Shown piece by piece: positions 1 through 11,110 of a stretch of 64,000 nt of DNA; position 1 is the stretch's first letter; every line of letters starts with the position of its first letter. The stretch covers positions 8,122,001 through 8,186,000 of the forward strand of contig NC_134825.1 of NCBI RefSeq assembly GCF_004210375.1, given 5' to 3'. The notes under the pieces are model-generated. The model saw nothing but the letters and a program-made list of their open reading frames with translations, ran no database searches and was not told where the DNA came from. The position numbers and the translations under genes were made by a program. The stretch is from Tachypleus tridentatus (taxonomy: Eukaryota; Arthropoda; Merostomata; Xiphosura; Limulidae).

Positions 1-902
1 CATAGTTGAGAAGTAGTTTCAAAAGTAGTATGGAAAAATTCAGCATCGTTGAGAAGTAGTTTTAAAGTAGTATGGAAAAATTCAGCATCGTTGAGAAGTA
101 GTTTCAAAGTAGTAAAAAAGTGCAAAATTTGAAGCATAGTTGAGAAGTAGTTTCAAAAGTAGCATGGAAAAATTTAGCATCGTTGAGAAGTAGTTTTAAA
201 AGTAGTATGGAAAAATTCAGCATCGTTGAGAAGTAGTTTCAAAAGTAGTATGGAAAAATTTAGCATAGTTGAGAAGTAGTTTCAAAAGTATTATGGAAAA
301 ATTTAGCATAGTTGAGAAGAAGTTTCAAAAGTAGTATGGAAAAATTTAGCATAGTTGAGAAGTAGTTTCAAAAGTAGTATGGAAAAATTTAACATAGTTG
401 AGAAGTAGTTTCAAAAGTAGTATGGAAAAATTCAGCATCGTTGAGAAGTAGTTTCAAAGTAGTAGTGGGAAAAATTCAGCATAGTTGAGAAGTAGTTTCA
501 AAAGTAGTATGGAAAAATTCAGCATCGTTGAGAAGTAGTTTCAAAAGTATTATGGAAAAATTCAGCATAGTTGAGAAGTAGTTTCAAAAGTATTATGGAA
601 AAATTTAGCATAGTTGAGAAGAAGTTTCAAAAGTAGTATGGAAAAATTTAGCATAGTTGAGAAGTAGTTTCAAAAGTAGTATGGAAAAATTTAACATAGT
701 TGAGAAGTAGTTTCAAAAGTAGTATGGAAAAATTCAGCATCATTGAGAAGTAGTTTCAAAAGTAGTATGGAAAAATTCAGCATCGTTGAGAAGTAGTTTC
801 AAAAGTAGTATGGAAAAATTCAGCATAGTTGAGAAGTAGTTTCAAAAGTAGTATGGAAAAATTCAGCATCGTTGAGAAGTAGTTTCAAAAGTAGTATGGA
901 AC
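1..902. repeat. Minisatellite, 43-bp unit, about 21 copies
   Basis: Tandem array that continues left of the window. The unit is about 43 bp, with the core GTTGAGAAGTAGTTTCAAAA in nearly every copy. Copies differ at a few fixed sites (CATAG/CATCG, TTCAGC/TTTAGC/TTTAAC, AGTAGTATGG/AGTATTATGG), and one copy near 105-120 is rearranged. Variant copies recur together about 301 bp apart, so the array has a higher-order repeat. It lies in an MPP-gene intron and codes for nothing. Confidence 0.95.
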
Positions 903-970
903 CTCAAATATAAAGTGTAATGAGCTCTCCATGTCTATAATAGACAGCAGTAATAGTTGTAAAGATATAA

Positions 971-3090
971 TTTTGTGAAATAAGTTCTCATGCTGTGTGT
1001 CTCATTACTTGTATAGTTCTGTGAAGGAGTTTATTTGTCATGCTGTGTGTCTCATTATTTGTATAGTTTTGTAAAGGAGTTTATTTGTCATGCTGTGTGT
1101 CTCATTACTTGTATAGTTTTGTAAAGGAGTTTATTTGTCATGCTGTGTGTCTCATTATTTGTATAGCTTTGTGAAGGAGTTTATTTGTCATGCTGTGTGT
1201 CTCATTATTTGTATAGTTTTGTAAAGAAGTTTAGTTGTTATGCTATGTGTCTCATTTGTATAGTTTTCTAAAGGAGTTTATTTGTCATGCTGTGTGTCTC
1301 ATTATTTGTATAGCTTTGTGAAGGAGTTTATTTGTCATGCTGTGTGTCTCATTATTTGTATAGCTTTGTGAAGGAGTTTATTTGTCATGCTGTGTGTCTC
1401 ATTATTTGTATAGTTTTGTAAAGAAGTTTAGTTGTTATGCTATGTGTCTCATTTGTATAGTTTTCTAAAGGAGTTTATTTGTCATGCTGTGTGTCTCATT
1501 ATTTGTATAGCTTTGTGAAGGAGTTTATTTGTCATGCTGTGTGTCTCATTATTTGTATAGCTTTGTGAAGAAGTTTATTTGTCATGCTGTGTGTCTCGTT
1601 ATTTGTATAGTTTTGTAAAGAAGTTTAGTTGTCATGCTGTGTGTCTCATTATTTGTATAGCTTTGTGAAGAAGTTTATTTGTCATGCTGTGTGTCTCATT
1701 ATTTGTATAGTTTTGTAAAGAAGTTTATTTGTCATGCTGTGTGTCTCATTATTTGTATAGTTTTGTAAAGAAGTTTATTTGTCATGCTGTGTGTCTCATT
1801 ATTTGTATAGTTTTGTAAAGAAGTTTATTTGTCATGCTGTGTGTCTCATTATTTGTATAGTTTTGTAAAGAAGTTTAGTTGTTATGCTATGTGTCTCATT
1901 TGTATAGTTTTCTAAAGGAGTTTATTTGTCATGCTGTGTGTCTCATTATTTGTATAGCTTTGTGAAGGAGTTTATTTGTCATGCTGTGTGTCTCATTATT
2001 TGTATAGTTTTGTAAAGAAGTTTAGTTGTCATGCTGTGTGTCTCATTATTTGTATAGTTTTGTAAAGAAGTTTAGTTCTCATGCTGTGTGTCTCATTATT
2101 TGTATAGTTTTGTAAAGAAGTTTAGTTGTCATGCTGTGTGTCTCATTATTTGTATAGCTTTGTGAAGGAGTTTATTTGTCATGCTGTGTGTCTCATTATT
2201 TGTATAGTTTTGTAAAGGAGTTTATTTGTCATGCTGTGTGTCTCATTATTTGTATAGCTTTGTGAAGGAGTTTATTTGTCATGCTGTGTGTCTCATTATT
2301 TGTATAGTTTTGTAAAGAAGTTTAGTTGTCATGCTGTGTGTCTCATTATTTGTATAGTTTTGTAAAGAAGTTTAGTTGTCATGCTGTGTGTCTCATTATT
2401 TGTATAGCTTTGTGAAGGAGTTTATTTGTCATGCTGTGTGTCTCATTATTTGTATAGTTTTGTAAAGAAGCTTAGTTGTTATGCTGTGTGTCTCATTATT
2501 TGTATAGCTTTGTGAAGGAGTTTATTTGTCATGCTGTGTGTCTCATTATTTGTATAGTTTTGTAAAGAAGTTTATTTGTCATGCTGTGTGTCTCATTATT
2601 TGTATAGTTTTGTAAAGAAGTTTAGTTGTCATGCTGTGTGTCTCATTATTTGTATAGTTTTGTAAAGAAGTTTAGTTGTCATGCTGTGTGTCTCATTATT
2701 TGTATAGTTTTGTAAAGAAGTTTAGTTGTTATGCTGTGTGTCTCATTATTTGTATGGTTTTGTAAAGAAGTTTAGTTGTTATGCTATGTGTCTCGTTACT
2801 TGTATAGTTTTGTAAAGAAGTTTAGTTGTTATGCTATGTGTCTCGTTACTTGTATAGTTTTGTAAAGGAGTTTAGTTGTCATGCTGTGTGTCTCGTTACT
2901 TGTATAGTTTTGTAAAGAAGTTTAGTTGTCATGCTGTGTGTCTCATTATTTGTATAGTTTTGTAAAGGAGTTTAGTTGTCATGCTGTGTGTCTCGTTACT
3001 TGTATAGTTCTGTGAAGGACTTTAGTTGTCATGCTATGTCTCATTACTTGTACAGTTTTGTGAAGGACTTTAGTTGTCGTACTGTGTCTT
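971..3090. repeat. Minisatellite, 50-bp unit, about 42 copies
   Basis: Starts about 70 bp after the 43-bp array and is unrelated to it in sequence. The unit is about 50 bp with the core CATGCTGTGTGTCTCATTAT, and alternates mainly between TTTTGTAAAGAAGTTTAGTTG and CTTTGTGAAGGAGTTTATTTG type halves. Shorter copies lacking ATTAT occur near 1240, 1440 and 1890, always in the same variant context, which points to duplication of multi-unit blocks. The array stops about 90 bp before the splice acceptor of the MPP exon at 3183. Confidence 0.95.
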
Positions 3091-3182
3091 AATATTTTCA
3101 TATCATGTATATTTTAGTTTTATAGGTTAAAAGTTTACATTTCCTGGTGTGTTTTTATAGAAAATTAATCTTTAAATTACAG

Positions 3183-3269
3183 ATTTTGACAGAGAGGAAC
3201 TAGCAACATATGAAGAGGTTGCAAAACTGTATCCAAGACCTGGACTTCACAGACCAATTATATTAATTG
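3183..3269 (+). CDS. MPP-gene exon: hinge before the GK-like domain
   Basis: Enters with two bases of a split codon and leaves with one. It encodes FDREELATYEEVAKLYPRPG and then the first GK-domain strand, LHRPIILI. The acceptor is TTACAG and the donor G|GTAAG. Confidence 0.9.
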
Positions 3270-4200
3270 GTAAGTTTAACATTAAGGATATTACTCCTAA
3301 TGTTTTTTTATCAAACTTAGAATTTTAAGCCCTAGAGTCACAGTATTTTTAACTTTCCATAAATGTTTGAAAGAAGGTTTGAAAGTTGTTCTTTTGGTAT
3401 TTACTTCAATATAAATAATAGTAATTTTTTAATAAATAGATATGATACTTACATTAATATAAAATAGTACAGTTTATTTTATAAATAGATAAGAGTCACA
3501 ATTCTAATTAGTTGGTATCTTCAAATAGACAGAATTAGGGTTAGAGAAGCATTGTTTTATATATGAAATTAGTGCAACTGTGTTGTATATTGAGAATACA
3601 TACAATACTTACATTGGCTTGGCTGATGAGTGGTCTGTAATTTACCTGTAATACTGAGCTACCCTTGACTAAAGAGGAAGAAAGTTTAACAATAACATCA
3701 AGAACTTTGTCAGTAGTTATGAAATCCTTCTGTCCAAGTCAAGACTATGTTGTGTTCTAATGACGTCATGTCACAATCATTCTCACCTCCCATTATTGTT
3801 GTTATTGAGCTTTTATTACCTTCCATGTAGGTTAACATTAACTACAGTCATTGGTGACATCATGTCTTTATACCAGAGGAATGCAGTAAAAAACTGGCCA
3901 CCACTATTGTTATAATAGCTAAACTTGACTGCAACTTCAACAGCCACAACTAAGCTGGCATTAAGAGCTATTTCTTCAGTTATATTAATTTTCTACTTTG
4001 ACCTGTGAACTTTCATCTTCAGCCCATGAGACACTTCTACAGCCAGAGACTGTCAATTAATTAATCACATGAAACATTGTGGAAGACATTAAGAGGTGGA
4101 TGTTGAAAATAAGAGAAAACCACTACTTTAGCTGCTATCTCTTCCTACAAAGACATCCTGACTTTCACACAGCAATTATATTTGTGTGTGTGTGTGTGTT

Positions 4201-4245
<45 letters not shown>

Positions 4246-7200
4246 TTTGTTATAACCTAAAAAACATTGCACTAGTTAAAAATATCCCAGGTTACTAGCT
4301 ATAATGTGGAATTGTAAAATATACCCTAGGTTTTGGAGGTAGTTGTAGAAATAGGACTCACACTGTGGTGGGGATACAGTGTCTGTCAATGTTAACCTCC
4401 ACTTGCCAGTCTCACATAAGAAATAAGAGAGTAGCAATAAGTATAGAAATTAGGAGAGCAAGATGTGGGTGCTCAAGCCGCCTACAACATCCCCCATCTA
4501 TATCACCCTTCACTGCCTGCATACAGTTGTGAGAAGGTGACTGTTCTCCCAAGTAAAGAAAAAAAATTTAATTGAAATTAAAATAAGGAAACAAGATACT
4601 GCCATTTGTGAGTAAGTTAGGTGAAAACTTATCTCTTGAAGTTAGCATTCCAGCCTCCAGTATGGTGGAAAGGCGCTAATTGACAGCACCGTGGACAAAC
4701 CACACCAGCATGAAGCATCCAATCCAGCTATCCAGTGGTTGGAAACTATGCTACTTTATTTGGATTAGCTTGGAGGCTAGTTCATGTATTTGCCAGGTTA
4801 AGTTCATGTATGTGCCAGGTTAAGAAATATTTAGCACTGTTCATCTGTGTGATGTTTGTCTTGGTCAGCTCACCTATTTAAATTAAGATAATAATAAGAC
4901 ATTCTGTAGATGAAAATGTTTTCAGTTCTAAATGTAATATTTGAAATGAAAAGTAATTATGTTTTGTATAATCAACATCTTTATTATTAGATTATTATTA
5001 TTTATAACAAATAATCTGATCTTTCTGTCGGTTATAAATTATCTAGTAGCAAGTGTAAGAAAGAGTTATGTTTATGAACATTGAACAGTGCAACACAGAG
5101 ATGTTAGCATTATGACTGAGGAAAAATTTAATAGCCGTTTCAAAGGAAGGATATTATACAATGAGATTCATAAACAAACTACACTCCCAACCCATATGAT
5201 GAAGCTGGGCATATAGTTTAGAACCGTTAAAAAGAAGATAAACTTTTGAAAGTTCACTAGCCAAAAGCTCAGAAGTTGTTTGAAAGAGAAAACCTGCTGA
5301 AAAAAAAAAAGATTTCAAGTCTTCTGATGCAGATCCATTATGGTTCTGTGTTCCTTTAGTCTTCTTAATATGGTCTTGAAAGTTGTGTTACATACTGTTA
5401 GGAAGTAGAAAGATTGCTAGACATGTTGTGAAAAATCCTTCACTGAAACTTATTGTGACAGAAATTAGATTTGAGCAGCAATGTGTAATTGTGGTTATTT
5501 GAGTGAATATGACTGATAGAGGAGGGAAGTAGACAGTACGTAATTGTGGTTATTTAAGTGAACGTGACTGATAGAGGAGGGAAGTAGACAGTGTGTAATT
5601 GTGGTTATTTAAGTGAACGTGACTGATAAAGGAGGGAAGTAGACAGTGTGTAATTGTGGTTATTTGAGTGAATATGACTGATAGAGGAGGGAAGTAGACA
5701 GTACGTAATTGTGGTTATTTAAATGAACGTGACTGATAGAGGAGGGAAGTAGACAGTACGTAATTGTGGTTATTTAAGTGAACGTGACTGATAGAGGAGG
5801 GAAGTAGACAGTGTGTAATTGTGGTTATTTAAGTGAACGTGACTGATAGAGGAGGAAAGTAGACAGTGTGTAATTTTGATTATTTAAGTGAGCATGACTG
5901 ATACAGGAGGGAAGTAGACAGTGTGTAATTTTGGTTATTTAAGTGAACGTGACTGATATAGGAGGGAAGTAGACAGTGTGTAATTGTGGTTATTTAAAGT
6001 GAGCATGACTGATACAGGAGGGAAGTAGACAGTGTGTAATTGTGGTTATTTAAGTGAACGTGACTGATTGAGCAGTTTCCAGGATAGCTCAAGGTTCTGG
6101 AATAATTTTAATTTTTTTTATAAAATATTAATTCTGTGTAGATATAACTAGAGGTTAAAACAGTATTAAATTTAATTAATTCAAAATAAGTTAAGGAGAA
6201 TATTGAATTGCCTTTTAAATATAATATTTAGCTTTGTCTATTTAGGGCCTCCTGGTGTTGGAAGAAATGAACTAAAGAGAAGGTTATTAGCAACAGATCC
6301 TGACCATTATAAAACCACTGTACCTCGTATGTATTTATAGTAATACCCACACTCTCTCTCTATTGTACATATTTAGAGTAATACATGTAGACACCTTTAA
6401 ATTGTCTTTTATTTGAAGATAAACTAAAATATTCATCAACTAATGGGAAATGTTTAACCTGTTCAGTCCCGTAAACGAGATAACTCGTCTAAGCTGATCG
6501 GTAGCACAGTGCCACGGACGAGTTAATTCGTTCTCAGTAATACCTAACTTCAACGCTAGATGGCAGCATCATACATGCATTTGACCTACTTACAAATTGT
6601 TTTACTTGCAATCCAAAATGGCGACACGAAAATGTTACAAAATGAAGAAGCATTAGAGTTGTATTGTAGCAGCTGAAATACTTGGCAGTCAACAGGTTAA
6701 ACTTAGTTAAAACAATGTAAGTTTAACAGTAATCCTGTATTTTGAAAAAATAATTTGAACATAATCTTTATCTCAGAATTTTAAAGTTATAATAAAGCTT
6801 CTTCATAAACAACATTTGCATCTTGCTTTCCGTCTATCAATAAATAAAGATTTTTAGGTGATCCTCTCTTTAAACACCGTACATGTAACTGACCATGAGA
6901 AAAGCATGGCTGTTTGAGAAACAGTCCCATAACTTTCATACTTTGAACTTGAATCCTACTAGGATATTGAACATTGTCTAAAGCATCAATCTGCCAAGAT
7001 TGTTTGAGATTGACACAATAGTCTGGAAGTAATTAACTAGCAGGTTTTATAAATGGGCAATAGGGTTAAGTTCAGTTTTGACCCCTTTAGGACATTCCCC
7101 ATAGTTCATTATGTTTATGCACAAATTTTGATCGAGATTAGCCTAGTAGGCTGAAAGGAGTTAGGGTGTAAACAAACACACATTTCTTCTCTAAATATTT

Positions 7201-10200
7201 GTATATATAGATTAGGCATATCTGTGTGTTTTTGGAACTTGCTCAGACATGTTTTATTTAAAAGAAAAATATTTTGAACAGCCCAAACTGACATCATTTT
7301 AACAATGTTCAACAGATAATACTAACTATGATTTTTACCAAACATATTTTGTGTTGTGCTGTCAGACAGTATATAATTTTATGTTGTTAATGTACAAAAA
7401 TGGTCAGTGAACAACCTCTTGATTTGTTGAGTAATGTTAACATTAAAATATCTGCAAATCTACAATGGACATTGTTATAATATGAGTGAATGACAGACTA
7501 TATGTTGTATGTTAATTTTGTTATGAAACAAAGGTATGTTTTATACGTAGCTGTTGTATTATTTCAGACACTAGCAGAATGAGAAAACCATGGGAAGAGG
7601 ATGGGAAAGAATATTACTTTGTGTCAAGGGAGTTTATGGAAGAAGAAATACGTGCTGGCCATTTCATCGAGCACGGGGAGTACAAAGGCAACCTGTATGG
7701 AACCAACGTGGAGACTCTTCGTTCCATAATAAATGCTGGGTATGCTTGTGTAATGAATCCTCACCCACAGGTAAAGTTTAATATACAGTTAATATGTATC
7801 ATTAGATAGGCTTGTATGGAATAAATACCATGGAAATTTATCAGTGAAATATTACATATTAATGAAGCCAGTGAAGTGAAACAAATGGTTGTTTTATATT
7901 AATCACAGAATTTATTACACATTTGCATTAAATCTGTTTTTATCTGTGGTAAATTCAATGGGATATTTGTTTAAATATTCTTGTATAAAACAAGGCACTT
8001 TTGCACAGTTTAATAGTAACAGTGAAAGTTTGTGTACATTAAAGAGGTTTTCTAGTCACATTATAAGTCTGCAAATAACCCGTGGTTAAAGTTAGGATTT
8101 ATTTGTGGATTATATTAATTACTTGCTATTTCTGTGTACTTTTGGTAACATACTTGTATTGTGAGTTTTTATTAAACTGATTTATGGATCAGTTGGTTGT
8201 GTGACTTTACAATAAGATTAATAATTGCTAATAAAGTTTCTTCTACTGACCTCAAACAAGTGTCCAGTAGAACAACAAAATGTCTTGAGGAAAACTAAGC
8301 CTTTTGTATAACACCAAATTGCATGACAATTGTTGGGTAGGAGCAGTACAAAGCCTTGGTCAAAGTGTTATTTGACTCTCAGTAGACATTACGTACCATA
8401 ATAAATAGATTTATTTTTGTGTTTTGTAGGCGTTAAAGTTGTTGAGAACCCCTGAATTGAAACCATTCATTATATTCATCAAACCTCCCCATCTGGACCA
8501 GTTGAAAGAAACAAGAATTAGGTCCAATGCAAGATCAACATTTGATGAAACCTGTTCACATGGATTTACAGTAAATATGGTTTATAATTCAATCTTGTTT
8601 GAAGAAAACCAGACTTTAAAGGTTGTGGCTGGGATATAGACAATCAAACAGACATGAATGATATTGATAGTTGTGGCTGTGATATAGACAATCAAACAGA
8701 CGTGAATGATATTGATAATTGTGGCTGTGATATAGACAATCAAACAGACGTGAATGATATTGATAATTGTGGCTGTGATATAGACAATCAAACAGACGTG
8801 AATGATATTGATAATTGTGGCTGTGATATAGACAATCAAACAGACGTGAATGATATTGATAATTGTGGCTGTGATATAGACAATCAAACAGACGTGAATG
8901 ATATTGATAATTGTGGCTGTGATATAGACAATCAAACAGACGTGAATGATATTGATAGTTGTAGCTGCGATATAGACCATCAAACAGACATGAATGTTGT
9001 TTGTGACTGTAATGTGTAAATTATCAAGTAACATCAGCTGACACTAAAATTTGGTGTAGTGGTGTGTGTTACCAGAATAACACAAGTGACATGATTATAA
9101 CTTATTGTAGTAACATTCTTTACTTATTTCAACCTAAAACAGGAGAATGTTTACTGTGTGACTGAAGATATCACTAGCAGTCTTATAGTGTGAAACAAAA
9201 TCATGTGAGAACTAGCAATAAGATAAAACTAAATATATATATATGAACATTGGAGACTGTTGTCACACTATTGTATTTATGTTTCTTTCCTGAATTGCAT
9301 TATTTTGTGTGGTGGTGAACCTACTTGTCCACTATATTATAAGTCAGACTTTAAGTGGCTGGATAGGGATAGGTTTGTAGGGTTCCCAAACTAAAATTTG
9401 GAATACAATTCAGTGTTTCTGACCCTCATTAGGATTCCAGGAGTGTTACTTTTGCAACTAACTAGCAGGACTGAACTTATCATGTATGGGTATTGTAGTG
9501 AATTTATGTTTTTGGATATGGACACCCATTGGAGAACCTATAGAAGAGATAACACAGGAGCTTCATTAGTGTAGTTGGGGGCTGTAAACACCATGAGAAT
9601 CCTGCAGATTAAACAGGGAATATTGTATTAACAGATAATGAAAGGGTGTAGCAGTGTTAGAGGACAAGACAAAATGTTAATATTGCTAAGGTGATTTTCA
9701 TAATGCAGTAGTATTAGACCAACTATCTCATAAGTGATGGTAGCAGCTTTATGGGTTTGAATTCATTCTGATCTGTTCATTTCTCTAACAATTTGAGTGA
9801 TTATTTGGTGACACTTACACCTGCCTGGGAGTACTGACAGTGAAATATTGGTTCATTTATAATTCAAGTAAAATATACAACCTAAGAGAAAAAAAATGTC
9901 TATGGTTTCTTCTGGTGCAACTGTTTAATTAATAATAAATAATGGATGAAATTTCATTTTATGTAAAAGGCAGTAATTTATCACACTATTAACAAGGTTA
10001 AACATCTTTGAGTTAGTGTAGAATGCTTACTAATTAAAGCTGTGATAGTTCTTATAAAAATAATCTTAACTCTAGAAAACATTGTTAATGCAGATGTTAA
10101 ACATATAATAATTTTTTAATTTTTGGTAAAGCAAAATATTTATGTAATCTGATGGTTTTAATGCTGTGTTACCCAAAACTAGTAATCATTTTAAGATAGA

Positions 10201-10486
10201 AAACCATTACAATGTCACCTCATGAAAAAAAACACACAAAACATTGTATAAAACTACTAGGTGTTTGTGGTTTATATTTCTTTTTACTTTCTATTGTGAA
10301 CAGGATGAAGAATTCCATGAAATTATTTTCAGTGCTCACAAGATAGAGTTTTTGTATGGACACATGTGTGATGTTACTATTGTTAATGATGACATTGTTA
10401 AAGCCACAGAAGAGCTTATTGCTATAACAAAACGGGTTGAAATGGAACCACAGTGGGTTCCCGCAAGTTGGGTGGCTTCCAGTTAG
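3183..10486 (+). CDS. MAGUK p55 family protein (MPP3/4/7 or metro type), C-terminal part
   Basis: Five exons (3183-3269, 6246-6326, 7568-7770, 8430-8570, 10304-10486), all with AG/GT borders, join in frame into about 230 residues ending at TAG 10484-10486. The product starts in the linker before the guanylate-kinase-like domain (DREELATYEEVAKLYPRP) and then runs through the whole domain: degenerate P-loop GPPGVGRNELKRRL, HTSR, EDGKEYYFVSREFMEEEI, FIEHGEYKGNLYGTN, LKPFIIFIKPP, and the terminal EPQWVPASWVASS. This order and spacing are those of membrane palmitoylated (p55) scaffolds, where the domain binds protein partners rather than making GDP. The insert between FIIFIKPP and the last helix, and GFT-DEEFHEII, look most like the MPP3/4/7 (metro) branch; PALS1 and CASK fit less well. 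L27, PDZ and SH3 exons are expected left of the window. Family certain; subfamily inferred. Confidence 0.9.
4183..4245. repeat. Compound microsatellite (TG)n(TA)n(GA)n
   Basis: Uninterrupted runs of TG, then TA, then GA dinucleotides. The rest of the intron from 3270 to 5480 shows no reading frame or element I can recognise, apart from a 22-bp direct duplication near 4790-4832. Confidence 0.97.
5482..6068. repeat. Minisatellite, 55-bp unit, about 10.6 copies
   Basis: Unit contains GTGTAATTGTGGTTATTT and GAGGGAAGTAGACAGT. Copies are about 90-95% alike, with variants GAATATGACTG/GAACGTGACTG and ATAGAGG/ATACAGG. It ends about 180 bp before the MPP exon at 6246. It is unrelated in sequence to the 55-bp satellite at 59 kb. 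Confidence 0.95.
6246..6326 (+). CDS. MPP-gene exon: P-loop of the GK-like domain
   Basis: Encodes PPGVGRNELKRRLLATDPDH then YKTTVP; the leading Gly is split with the previous exon. The P-loop lacks the GKST of true guanylate kinases, as usual in p55 proteins. The donor is C|GTATGT. Confidence 0.92.
6458..6696. mobile_element. piggyBac-type MITE, 239 bp
   Basis: Flanked on both sides by TTAA (6454-6457 and 6697-6700), the piggyBac target site. The ends form an imperfect inverted repeat: left CCTGTTCAGTCCC, right (reverse complement) CCTGTTGACTGCC. The interior holds no long frame. Inserted in the intron between MPP exons 6246-6326 and 7568-7770. Confidence 0.75.
6787..7070 (-). pseudogene. 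Helitron helicase C-terminus, relic
   Basis: Read on the minus strand, about 6787-6980 gives GLFLKQPCFSHGQLHVRCLK followed by RGSPKNLYLLIDGKQDANVV, then YEEALL and a stop at 6787-6789. This is the ending of the Pif1-like helicase of Helitron elements: motif VI (SHGQLYVACSR type) followed by the final xxVYxEAL. One motif VI stretch is changed (VRCLK where VACSR is usual), and no Rep domain or long frame lies upstream, so it is a 5'-truncated dead copy inside the MPP intron. Confidence 0.75.
7568..7770 (+). CDS. MPP-gene exon: core of the GK-like domain
   Basis: 67 codons plus two bases of a split His. Contains HTSRMRKPWEEDGKEYYFVS, FIEHGEYKGNLYGTN and ETLRSIINAGYACVMNPHPQ. Where relatives usually have (L/I)LDV before the next exon, this copy reads VMNP. 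The donor is CAG|GTAAAG. Confidence 0.95.
8430..8570 (+). CDS. MPP-gene exon: ALKLLRTPELKPFIIFIKPP
   Basis: 47 codons in phase 0 at both ends. It encodes the conserved strand FIIFIKPP and the variable HLDQLKETRIRSNARSTFDE segment that differs between p55 subfamilies, ending GFT. The donor is ACA|GTAAAT. Confidence 0.93.
8622..9000. repeat. Minisatellite, 48-bp unit, about 8 copies, open on both strands
   Basis: Unit contains GTGGCTGTGATATAGACAAT and CAGACGTGAATGATATTG; inner copies are identical. Because 48 is a multiple of three and the unit has an open frame on each strand, the array yields spurious proteins (a NDIDNCGCDIDNQTDV repeat on +, an INIIHVCLIVYITATI repeat on -). It sits inside an intron right after the donor at 8571, so coding is unlikely. 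The rest of the intron, 9001-10303, shows nothing I recognise. Confidence 0.93.
10304..10486 (+). CDS. MPP-gene last coding exon
   Basis: 60 codons and TAG. It encodes DEEFHEIIFSAHKIEFLYGH, then the conserved strand DVTIVNDDIVKATEEL and the C-terminus EPQWVPASWVASS. PQWVP(A/V)SW is a hallmark of p55 proteins. The acceptor is GAACAG. Confidence 0.95.
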   Translation, partial: DEEFHEIIFSAHKIEFLYGHMCDVTIVNDDIVKATEELIAITKRVEMEPQWVPASWVASS

Positions 10487-11110
10487 TGATGGAAAGAGCA
10501 ATATTTTTTCTAGCCACAATACTTACTGACCGACATGGATCAGTGAAGGGGTCATTTCCAGGATTTTAAAAGTATTTTAATATATATATATATATGTATG
10601 TATATATATCACTACCCTATGATTTAGTTTTAATTGTTAAGAATTAGGTTTATTTTGAACATATTAAAATAATTATTGTATATCAGTTTTCTTATATTTT
10701 TGTATATTCAGACTTCCTCTTGTGTCAATCTGAACGATTTTAAAAATCACTTTTTCAGTTTAATCATGGTGAAATTTCATACTGTTTAACTTTGATGTGA
10801 TATCATTTGTTTATGTACAAAAGTCCAGATAATTTTTCATGAAACAAGTAAATGTGTCGTCATTATTAGTGTTATTCTGCACATAATTCAAAACAAACCA
10901 CAAGTCCTATAAATAAACAGGGGAGTTTTCTAGTAAGATTATGTTTCCATTTATATAGTTTGTACCACTATAGTTACTAAATATAAAGCAACAATATAAC
11001 ATTAAGTTTGCTTAGTGACACTTTTGGTTTTCAAAGCACATATTGACTTTGTTGTAAGATATTTAACTTGAGAAGTGAATGATATTAATAAATTAGGTGA
11101 ATAATAACTG
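10487..11110 (+). other. Probable 3' UTR of the MPP gene
   Basis: AT-rich, with no frame and a short TA run at 10580-10605. Candidate poly(A) signals AATAAA lie at 10912-10917 and 11087-11092; which one is used cannot be told from the sequence. Confidence 0.5.

Noticed and set aside
1..3090. CRISPR-like array, given regular repeats
   Set aside because: There are no unique spacers: the whole unit repeats, and the window is a eukaryotic intron.
8582..9034. 150-residue minus-strand and 121-residue plus-strand ORFs
   Set aside because: Both come only from the 48-bp minisatellite; they are perfect repeats without a start context, splice sites or family match, and lie in an intron.
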